From NCBI RefSeq assembly GCF_910592395.1, contig NC_088312.1, positions 20,591,292-20,655,291 on the forward strand: DNA of 64,000 bases, read 5' to 3'. A model generated the notes under the pieces. The model made no database searches. It was given only the letters and a program-made list of their open reading frames with translations, and was not told where the DNA came from. The position numbers were made by a program, and so were the translations under genes. Shown here piece after piece: positions 13,401-23,700 of this stretch (the first letter of the stretch is position 1; the number at the start of each line of letters is the position of its first letter). Source of the stretch: Lineus longissimus (lineage: Eukaryota > Nemertea > Pilidiophora > Heteronemertea > Lineidae).

Positions 13401-16400
13401 ATAATCCATTTGGAGAGCATACGCGGAGCTCGGATATGTCAGCATTGAGAGGTGACCTACAATACATTGGAAAGGGGATTATATCGGTCTGATCTTGGAG
13501 AAAGTGAGATTGGTGACAACGCCCTCCAGCTTAATAAATTACACTACCGAGGCGGTGGGTTTCTGCACCATGCTAGTCTTTACTTCCCATCTCAACACTG
13601 GAAAGACGCGGACCGTTATTCTCTACAGCATGTTGACTTCGTCGATAAAGCTAAAACATATAACCTTCTTTTTTGCAAAGCTAGCCAAGTTTTTTTCTTA
13701 AGGCATTTCCCCTTTGAAGCCTACACTATCATCTGCGTTGCCACTCAGCTTTGCTATGGAAGGCTAGAGTACTCACGGATATGAGGCTATAAACACTGTC
13801 TGAGATGGAAGGCCTTTAAAACTAAATTTGATGTTAAAACAAATTGAAATAGACCAACACTGCCAGTGGCTTTCGACCGTTTTAAGAAGTCCAAATAAAC
13901 AACTTGACGATTAAAACTTCTTTTCACCGGGAGTAAAGTCCTTTTCAAATCATATGGGTCGAATTGAAATTCATTACATTCACATTTATCTTGTCTTATT
14001 CTGATGCATAGTTGGTAAATGGATAAAACGAAATTCAATCTCGATAAAAACAACGCATGTAATTCAAAACGAATTGATCAATCATAGATTGCCATCACTG
14101 GAACAATCAGTACCGAAGCGATAATCAAGAGCCTCTTAAATCAATGTAGCCGTCGTCGCGATGCCCCCATAAATTTACAAGTCTATTTAATACACCAATT
14201 ACCGTGGGCATTCGAATCAACCTCAATCGTCACCTCATAGTTTAGCTGATTGTTTCCCATCAGCTGAGACCCGTTCTCTCATTACGAATAAATGAGTGAA
14301 TTGATTGTGTTCATGCTGTGACCGTGTTTTCGATCAAATTGTTGCCAGTGTCATCTCACCAAGGGAGCGAGATCTCAAACTTTCTAGTCCCCGATACCAA
14401 CAAATACACGGATCAAACCTTTCGAATTAGCACCAATCATCACATCATCTTCATATCACATCGTCAATAGATTTCGCGAATTGTTTCCCAACAAGAACCA
14501 TTATTCTATCATCAATAAAGGAATGAATAGATCATGCCAAAGTAGATCAAATTGTTCATCCTAATGATAGTGAAAAGGTTTAGAGCTCGGGATGAAAGGC
14601 ATTCGTTTGACCAGCGCTTGCTGCAGCCATAGGCTATGGTTGAGTTTTATGGCTGGCGTCAAACCCTTTTTCCATCTGGAGTCTGATGGAGAGACAATTG
14701 CAACGGTTTTGAGTGTTCCCCTTATTTCAGTGTTTCCATTGACAACTAAAGAGACCATGACTGGTGGGAAACAGAAAAACGCGTTAATCTGTCTTTCAGT
14801 GTTCTTACACAATGACGCAGACACGCGGCAATGAAACACTCGAAAACATAACACCAAGATCAAATCGCATTATTGCAACTTAAAATGAGATAAAAAATGA
14901 CAGTGCCGGCATTTAAGAACAAAGAAGTACCCTCCTTGTAAAAACTGATGGGTTGCCTGGTCATCATTGGCAAAGATATCTGTCCAGAAACAGACACCCC
15001 TTTTCCTAATCCAGTCGCCTCGCTAGAATCGGTGCATTATTGCCGTCAAATCGATCGTGTCATTACGGTCAGCGTTTCGTTTACCGCTGAATCAGAAACC
15101 ATTTACTGATAGCCATTCACAAATCAGGTTAATACAGAGATTGTTGGCCTCATTGGCTGCTCGGTGGCATTTTAGGTCTGAGAGTGCCAGAGTTGTGGAT
15201 TAGGGGACGGTTTGGCATTCTGGGAGGTGTTGAATAAACATGATGTCCCAGAAAACATTCTGCCCTTTAACGAATAGACTGCAGGGCGTATACATGACCA
15301 TACCTCCCCGACAAAGACGTCCGATTGCTGGTTTGGCGTTTAGCTTTTCGGAGGTGTTGAACGAATCGTAAAACAATGGTCCCCTTCATAGAAATTCTTT
15401 GACGTTGGTCTAAAGCATACGGGAAAGTGCTTATAACTGGCGTCGACTTTCTGTCCGCAAAAATCCGCAACACAGCGAATATGGAAATCAAGTCCCTTCA
15501 TTCAGTTGGTGTGGCCCCCGTGTACGATGAAACTCGGCTTCCGGCTGCCAGGTTTCCTGATTTGATTTCACACAGTTCGATTTTACTGAAGAACCTAAGA
15601 AGTTTTCCTTAATCTTATCACATCTCACATCATTTGACAGCATCAAAAAACATCTTTGACTGTCATCTGTCGACATCTTCATTTTTCAATACGATCTTAC
15701 TTTTCAATACTTCAAAAGAGGTTGTACTCGCTTCAATTCTTTCCTTGACGTAAATCAGGACCCGCGCATAGTGCTGAAGAGACATTGTACCAGAGAAACC
15801 TTTCGTTCCATAGAGTAGAACATTCAACAAAAAGTTGTCGACTTGGACGACACTTTGGTATTCTGTTCAGGGTTGAAAAGATAGAGTATCTGAAAATATT
15901 CCTTTCGTGGAATATGTTATGGTCAAAGTGGCGGGTTGGCGCACTTTGGTATTCTGGAAATGTTGATCAGACGGTGTCTTGGGGAACATAACCTTTTATA
16001 ATAAACTATAGTTGACATGGTAAACGGCTTATAATTTTTTTCATCTGTCAGTTTCTCTTTGCTCATACAGTGGCGGATCGGAATCACCTGGGATAGGGAA
16101 AAACAAAGACTTTCATAAGTAAACAACGAGACTAAATGTCCGAAACTCTAGCTGAAAAGGATTAGATCCGAGGCTGGCAATGCAAAAATATTGAAAAAAT
16201 CATTCCTTGTTTTGTTTGGTAGCCTTCTCGTTTTCATCCTAAGCTCCCCGTGGTATACCGAGGTCAACACCGATATGCTAACGTCCTGGCGATGAATATA
16301 ACTGACTGTTCACTGTCACTAAGACCAGTCGTACGACGATACAAAAAAATAGTTCCATTATTCAACAAAAACAGGTGTTCCGACAAATATTTCAAATTTA

Positions 16401-17104
16401 ACACTTTCTATTTTCAGAGTCAGTAGAACCATTCGGATATTTCGATTCAGCTTTTGAGCATATTTTACACAAGTTGTTACAGAGACATGAACTATGATTG
16501 GTAAGCATTTGCAGTATCCTTGTATATAGAGATTGCTTTCTGCTTCCAGGGAATGGCGGCAAAAGATCTGACCCTAGATTACAAATACACATACCATCGG
16601 AACGACAACGGACACTCCAGGACATGCTAGAAATACTCAGATCGAGGCTTCTTGAGGACGAGGCTAACGAATTAGAAGAAGAGGAACTACCAACATACGA
16701 AACGACGGAAAATGACGACATGTGGAATAGATTAGTAAGTAAACATTTAGGAGATTGTTGAGAGTAAAGCGAACCACAATGATCTTATTCCAATCCAGCA
16801 GACTATCGTTCCCAAGGAAAATGTTCTTTTCCGTGCATGGTGACGGATTAGTATATCCTTCCTTAGAGTCACCTGGCCTTCGATACCTCAGAGATAAGCA
16901 TGTTATTCTGAACATTTCTGCTATGTTCTGGGTTTTTTTTACTCCCTGCTTTTTGTGTCCAATAAAAAATGTTTTTGCTGTTTTTCGTGACTTTTCGGGC
17001 TTAACTTCACCATCAGCCTCACGAAAGCCTTACTAATGCCATCGTTTCTTTCTTTACAGTACTCAAAACTGAAGGAACGCCAGTCCTACGCGGTCGCCAA
17101 ATAA
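10474..17104 (+). CDS. GGNG-type excitatory neuropeptide precursor (5' exon missing)
   Basis: Three exons fit in phase: 10474-10515, 16550-16734 and 17060-17104 (TAA). The 42-base first one follows a CTCTTTTCAG acceptor and encodes KCKGRWAIHACAA, with a preceding Gly if the unseen upstream exon ends in G. The next restores AGNG and continues GGKR. The joined GKCKGRWAIHACAAGNG closely resembles annelid GGNG gut-excitatory peptides and molluscan Thais excitatory peptides, which have two Cys around a GRWAIHA-like loop. GGKR is a classic amidation plus dibasic cleavage site, so the inferred product ends in an amidated Gly with one disulfide. An acidic 70-residue C-terminal peptide follows. Exon phases are 1, 0 and stop. 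AATAAA overlaps the stop codon. The signal-peptide exon was not located. Identification rests on recalled family motifs; the core motif and matching phases make it strong. Confidence 0.8.
11436..11510 (+). repeat. tRNA-derived SINE head
   Basis: A-box-like TGGCCTAGCGG (11442-11452) is followed 18 bases later by B-box-like GGTTCGAGGCC (11471-11481), the internal RNA polymerase III promoter layout of tRNA genes. The flanks do not pair as a clean acceptor stem and a GC-rich non-tRNA tail follows, so a tRNA-derived SINE fits better than a working tRNA gene. Confidence 0.5.
16418..16500 (+). other. Possible alternative (poison) exon in the neuropeptide gene
   Basis: An 83-base segment is flanked by a good acceptor (TTCTATTTTCAG) and a good donor (GTAAGC). 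Entered in the phase left by the core exon, it reads 25 codons beyond the junction residue, ending QRHEL, and then TGA two codons before its end. Including it would replace the amidation site and C-terminal peptide with a different tail. There is no transcript evidence; it may be a chance exon-like segment. Confidence 0.25.
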
Positions 17105-18436
17105 TAAAACTTGGCGTCCGAGGTGGGCCACGTGTCGGACAACATATCAACCTGGACCACAACAATCCCTGTACAGAAGATTCTGCACCTAAAACGTGTC
17201 GGATATATTTATTTTTGTGACTAGCGCTGTAGTACCTATTGTGAGGCATCCAAATGAAGGAAATCCGTCAGTCTATCCGTTAAGCTAGATTAATACTTCA
17301 GAAATATTCGGAGTCACGACCAGCGCAACCAGGCCCAAGAAATGTCTCTCTCGTTTGCACCAATGGCGGATTTTATCGCTAAAATTCGAGAAGGCACTAA
17401 TATACGAGCCTCGTGATATGGAGTACTAACCTTCAGTCTATCGGAGATGCAAGCAGTCTCATATGCGGTTATATTTTGTGTCAGCAACTCGTCCAATTGT
17501 TGTAATCAAAATGGCCTTCACCCCTTACAGACGTCATCGGAAGCAGTGTACACATTTACTGCTGACGTCATCATTGCAAGCACACTATGACACGAAGTAT
17601 GCAAAAGAGTTTGTGTGGAGTAAAGGCAATAAGGTTACATGATGAAAACGTCTAGATTAGCCTGACCTTAGCTCCTTATACACATACGTCATCAGCAGTT
17701 TACACAAGAACTGCTGAGGTCATCAAGATAATGTGCACTCTACGAAATGGAGCGGAAGAAAAGTAGTATAAAGGGCAATGGTGATGATTCTTGCGACGAA
17801 ACAATATCAACTTCAGTTCGTGACTGTATAATATAATATAGGCTTTCAAATATCTCTTGCTGTTTTCTACGTCATCAGTTTAGGACAATGACGTCAACAC
17901 GTCCTCGATAACGTCACCAATCAGTAGAAGTGCTGTCAACAGATTGGAGTTCTTTCGTGACATGTCAAACATGATGTAAGGGATCAACGAAGTCAAGAGA
18001 TACTTTGGAATCGATTGCAAACTATCAACGTTCCATTACACAATTTTCTCGAAGTCAGAGGCCCATTTCGGAATTTGTTTTTCAAGGACACGTTTACATG
18101 ACTCTGTTTTAACGATAATCTTTTAACTTCCTCATGTTAAGTGCAGTTCCTTATATCTAACGTCACTATCTTATTGTGCAGTGCCGAATATTTTGAAGTA
18201 ATTCATCTGTTGAACCCAAATACTTTAACAGGATATCGAATATCAGAAAGTACGTAGGCTTAGCTAGCCGTTTGTTGCGAAAACAAGTCGAAATATATAT
18301 ATGAATTTACCAAGAAAGATTCCAACAAGCTTCCAACAACATTTTCACCATGTTGAACGACTTTTTGCGGCTGAATACTGCATATCATGTCTTCTGTTTT
18401 AGTGTACGGTCAATAAAGGAAGAATAATGGACGAAA

Positions 18437-18615
18437 TGTATCCTTCAATAACATACATGGCCATTTCTAATACCGTTTAACAGTTACCAAGCCAATAGAA
18501 ATTGCTATTTGCAATAGCATTTAAAAGTTACCAAGCTAGGAAAAATTGCTACTGCCAATACTATTTAACAATTACCGAGCGAAGTGAAATTGCTATTACC
18601 AAAAGCATTTAACAC
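18437..18615. repeat. 44-base imperfect tandem repeat
   Basis: The unit beginning AGTTACCAAG recurs at 18482, 18526 and, diverged, at 18570, a regular 44-base period, with a partial copy upstream. Each unit carries AAATTGCTA and a copy of CATTTAA. Confidence 0.65.
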
Positions 18616-18828
18616 GTATATAAAAAAGAGTGAAATTGTATGTAGCATCAGTATGTATGGTATAATCCTTGAAAAAAAACCTGAAGATTATTTTGTAAAA
18701 CTTCTAAATTACTGTTAATTACGACTTATTTATACATAAAAGTACGCAACAGGTAACTGACTTATTACTGCACTAATTTGTGTTGTATTTTGTCAATGTA
18801 TGCGCTACAAAATTATGTTTCATTTATA

Positions 18829-18969
18829 GAGTGTTTTCACGGTGAGCCGTGTTGGAGGCAGAACAATGATTTGTCGTGCCTGAATCGATTGTTGTCACGG
18901 TCATTCGGGCTTGCTTTCTTGTGTCTGTCCCCCCAGCACGGTAGGTGATGACGCCACGTGAAACCACTC
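18829..18969. mobile_element. Short TA-flanked MITE
   Basis: A 141-base segment starts GAGTGTTTTCACGG and ends with the near reverse complement CACGTGAAACCACTC. It is directly flanked by TA on both sides (18827-18828 and 18970-18971). The terminal inverted repeats and the TA duplication fit a non-autonomous Tc1/mariner-like or related DNA transposon. No coding capacity. Confidence 0.6.
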
Positions 18970-20380
18970 TATTGGATATTGTTTTCATGTTAATTCAGAA
19001 ACTATATGTACTTGTGTGAATGGCCCTTTATACATCTGATCACTGAAACCAAAACTATTTTTTTTAGTATATTTGAGCAGTTACTATTAAGGCCGAAGCT
19101 ACTTCCGTAATTCTACCTGATAGTGATGTATTGCAGTGACGCCAGATAGTCGAATAAACACTTTTCTTTCGCACTCTGTAGAAATAAGTTCATTTTGTAC
19201 CAATAAAAAAATTCACTGATGATTTCAAAAGCTTTATGCACTTGATTTGTTTTTGGCCTATAACTCTAATACTGTTTTGTAATAAGAAGTTTGATGGCGA
19301 ATCCACTTGGAGGCAACCGTAAAGTTTGGTTGAGCTTTAACCTTATTAAGCTAGGTTTCCCCTGTATGCGATTGCAACGATGCACGCGTTACGGCCTTGC
19401 TATTTTAAGCAAAGAACAAGAATTTGGTTCTGCGATTATGCATGCCCTGTGCGATTCAAGCAAAATCGCATTCAGTGTATCCAACCCATACATGTATAAA
19501 TGATATCGTACAATGGCAACTCGTTTTGTACAGTGTGACACCAATCTCGATCTTCTTGCAATTTTGACAGTGTATAGAGGGATATGAATATGCCATTCTG
19601 TGAATAAATGTTCTTTCTTTAGACTTTTAGATGTAAGGAGTCCTTAGTTTTTTCTCAGTTTTGGCAGTGAATCCCTGTCAATTCTTTGCCAAAACCATTT
19701 TATGCTTTCATAGAGTTCTAGATTACACATGAACTTATCATCCTCCTTTATGGGTAATTTCAATTATTTGAAGAACCCGTAATAACCAGGAAATACTTAG
19801 ATTTCTACAGCACTCTGACGTCAGCCATTTTGAGTCTCCAAAACTGTATCACCAATAGATGGCGCTGAGTAAATTGGGAAAAAATGGATCTCCAATGGGC
19901 TTTAATCATATTCATTTCAACTCACTTACTTAGCAAATTTCTTTAGATCTCATTCTAGTCCCGCCTCGATCACTCGGCCATTTGTTTCCATTGCTTTTGA
20001 ATAAATGTACTTTTTAATCATTTTCGTTTATTCAATAATAATAGAAATACAACAGTTTTCATCTCCAAAGTTCCGAGGTTTTGATGACTGACGTGGACCT
20101 CCCGGCTTTCTGTCATGTTTAATTCAGGCAGGCGGTGTAATGTGACGACATCCTAGTCAGAATCAAACATTGATCACAACAGCTCGATGCATGCAACGAC
20201 CATTAACAATATGGCACGAAATCACCTGACTAACACGTCGTCATGTTACCCCCTCCGTGATTCAGGTATATTTTGCCACACACGACCCCATTGTAAGGAC
20301 AAATTTGGCTTCTGCAAATAAAACTAAGCAAATAAATTGTGAAATTATTTTGATTTTTATACATTGCCTTCAAGTTATGC

Positions 20381-20386
20381 TTTATT
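20381..20386 (-). promoter_or_regulatory. Candidate polyadenylation signal of the KY-like gene
   Basis: TTTATT on the plus strand reads AATAAA on the minus strand, 369 bases beyond the stop codon of the KY-like gene, a reasonable 3' UTR length. Other AT-rich hexamers exist nearby, so the choice is tentative. Confidence 0.35.
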
Positions 20387-20754
20387 AGTTCTTACAATTA
20401 AAGAAACCCCAAACTATCAGCTAAACCAGATGGTTTGCCGCGTTGAGAACCATGCGAACATCCTGTCACGTGCTGATGACGTCACGAGGTAAGGTGATCG
20501 TGCAGAAGTGCTGCCGTCGCGCGTCTCAACAACGAATCTTGACTATCTGGACGGTCTTGTAAAACATAAATAAAGTAGTCACGTCTCCGTGTCTATTTGT
20601 TTCTTTCAAATTCTCGTCTTCATACCACAGTTTTAGCAACTTTTAAATCGATTTGTCTGTTTTCTTTGACAGATAAGCACATAATTTTGATGACCAAGGT
20701 AAGGGATCCCTGGTTAGCGATTAGTAGCATGTAGCAAATTAGCCGATGCGGACA

Positions 20755-23700
20755 TCAGTTTTTAATGGCTAATTGTTCATCTTCCACCCCTTTGATCTCT
20801 TCCTTGTCCATCTTGTGGATGAGGCAGGTATATGGTGTCAAGGCCGGGTCTCCCCTCTGCAACCTGCCGCTGAAGGTCGCCTTGTACCTGCCAGCGAGAG
20901 GCGGCGACAGCACCACCACGGTTTTGTTACCATTGACCGCCAGGTTGATGAACTTATTGAGGTGTTTACTGCCCATGCCTGCGCCTTCGATGCTGCACCA
21001 GAACTGAAACAGGGGCTGCTGGAGGATGAAGGAGAGACTCGCGATGCCCTCTCGATTCGAGTACACGGTCCCACCGTCTACGGTCTCTGGTGTAAGCCCT
21101 AGTTTCTCCGCTACGTCTTCTCGCAAGCCCAGCAACCAGGCCTCGTCCTTGTCGAAGAAAGGCTTACAAGGGTATGCCGGTTTCTCACAAAGGATCATCA
21201 TCGAGATGATCTGAATGGACTGGTCGCCGTTCATGTACCATACCCCAAAAGAATAGTACCCACTTGCCGGCAGCTCGAACCTATAGGTCATGAGATACCC
21301 CAAGCGCGCGGTTCGGACGTCCCCGTACACGTACTGGTTCCATTCTTTCTTCTCCGAGGTCAGTTTGTGGAAGCATCTCAACTGCTTCGGCGACGTGAAT
21401 CGGACCTGGGACTTTCCATTCCGAGCTTTCATGAAGTACTTGAAGCCCTTGTCATAGGGTGTGATGTCTAACTCCCGCGCCTTTGGCACTGGCCCTATCA
21501 CTGCTTCAATTTTGGGGAATAAGTCAAACTTGTATGCGCTGTCGCACTTGATCATGTAATGGGCGAGCCATTGCATGAAGATACCATCTGTGGTAACTTC
21601 GTATAGTCCGAAAGTGTAGTAGCCTGCCCTTGGCAGTCTTAACTTTATTGTCAGAATGTTGTCCTCCATATAACCCCACGAATGCGAACTATCTACACTG
21701 CTTCCGTCGTTATCGCGCAGCCGGAAATAGAAATGTGACCCATTCGGAGTTTTGAACCGAAGTGTCCGCTGGCCGTCTTTGGTGTGTTTGGTTGAGCAGT
21801 GGCCACACATGTCCGTCATTTCCAACTCATAAAATGCGCTGACTGGTCCCATGATATCCCAGTGCTCAGGGTACAAGTCGCCACAAAATGGTGTCTTACA
21901 CGTGATAAGATAGGACATCAAAACAACCCCAGAATCGTCATCGCCATTTCTCATTTTGGTTGCCACCAACTTATACTGCCCCCTTTCGGGAATCCGTAAT
22001 TTCACCCTGATGAAATCTTTCACCGTTTCCTTGCATATGATCTGTCCCATTAACGGATGCGTGGAGTTTTGATCCGTGCGCAAACTGAACACGATGTCAT
22101 ATCCGCGAGGTCTCTTAAGGATGATATTACACTTCCCCTTGTCCGTGGCTACAACTGTTGAGGAATCCTGATTGAAAACTTGGAGACCTTCATCAAAGAA
22201 CGCCCTTGTTGGGCCCCATTGTTTCCCGTGGATAGGGAACTGGAATTCGGTTTCAGAATCTGCTTCTACCTTACATACAAGGACAAAACTCGCTAAGGTT
22301 ATCCACTGCGGGCCATCATCAAACTCGAATTTTGCCCTGAGAATGAAAAAATGGTCCCCTTGCGCATACATCCGAATATGGCAGATAAGTTTGTTTTTGT
22401 CCCGCTCCACATATGAATCATGAAGTAACTTTGCTTCCGGTTTCTCGGCCCGCGCGAGATAGTACGTGAACTCCAACGGATCATAAAATGGCGCCTCAAT
22501 TACGATCTTAACCTCGCCGTTGTCTGAGTGAATCACGGAGTTTTCATGGCTGACGATGTCAAACCCCGCGAGAAAGCCATCGGTATTCAACCCGATATTT
22601 TCTCCAAGAACACCTGGGAAAGACTTCTTCTGAGATTTACCAGAGTACACCAAAACATAAGTCACAATCTCGAATGTGTGCTGTTTCAACTCCTCCTTTC
22701 CGTGGATAAGCTTACCACAAACGGACAAGACATAACCCCCTTTCCCTGTGGTCGAGGGAAGTCGGACGTGAACTGTGTATTTTTTATCTCTGTGCGACAC
22801 CACAGCGTAGTTTTTATACCGGAGCGCCTCTGACTGCTTGCCTGTTTTGGAGGTAATGGTAGCCCGCGTGTCCAGGAGATACTCCGTCTTGAAGGTTATA
22901 TCAACCTCGTCGCTCGTCATATTGACGATGCCGGCCTTGTGGGAGACGAGTTCGACCTGAAGGTTGTAAGCGTCGCAGTCTGTAAGAGGCCTGTTGCCCC
23001 ATTCCCTGAATGCCGTGAATGGTTGGTCAAGAAGCTGAAACAAAACGGAAAAACATTGTATCATAAAGGAGAACATAAGATTTGGTTTGCAAAGTTATGT
23101 TTCGAACTCGTTCAAGAATGGATTGTGAACCTTGTGGGTTTTTAAGGGCTCCAAAACGTACCATTTCTTTGATTTTGAAGAACAATTATGGAAAAGTCAG
23201 ACACTTGGTATGTAGACGCGCTACGAATCCACGCTGATCTTACTACATGTACTTGTAATTTACTTGTACCAATACCAGAGGACGGTCACCTACTTTGCAG
23301 TTAACAAAATTCAGGTCTCACCCAACACACGGTCTATTGTCTTTAGACAAAGCCCGCTCGCACCTCAACCTGATGAATTCTGGCCGAGACAAATACACGG
23401 TCTGTTGTCTTTAAACAAAGCCCGCTCGCACCTCAACCTGATGAATTCTGGCCGAGACAAATACACGGTCTATTGTCTTTAGACAAAGCCCGCTCGCACC
23501 TAGGCCTAAATTCCCGTTGTTCTACTGTCTTATCAAAGTGTTATCAGGGCAAATCTTGATAACATCGACAACCAAGAAACAGCTATGATATGGGGCAAAT
23601 AGGCCTAACCCGGCAACGGCAAGTAAACGTAATGTATGACATCACGCTTACCTGATAATAAGGGGCACTGCCACCAAATTCGTCCATCGGCCAATGCTTC

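Larger units (their letters stand above)
10516..16549 (+). other. 6.0 kb intron of the neuropeptide gene
   Basis: This is bounded by a GTAAGC donor and a TGCTTCCAG acceptor, directly between the peptide core and its amidation site. It contains a tRNA-like SINE head near 11.44-11.51 kb and a possible alternative exon at 16418-16500. No other coding sequence could be supported. Confidence 0.65.
17105..20380. other. Non-coding region between convergent genes
   Basis: It contains the 3' flank of the neuropeptide gene, two copies of an inverted-repeat motif with CRE-like sequence (17531-17573, 17686-17725), a 44-base tandem repeat (about 18437-18615) and a TA-flanked MITE (18829-18969). No further gene is supported. 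Confidence 0.55.

Noticed and set aside
16398-16721. Minus-strand Ser-rich frame over the neuropeptide exon
   Set aside because: It is the antisense shadow of the acidic Glu-rich coding exon.
20838-21102. Plus-strand frames over the KY-like last exon
   Set aside because: Shadow frames of a 759-residue coding exon with clear repeat structure.
23327-23503. CRISPR-like array
   Set aside because: The 68-base units are contiguous tandem copies without unique spacers, in an animal intron.
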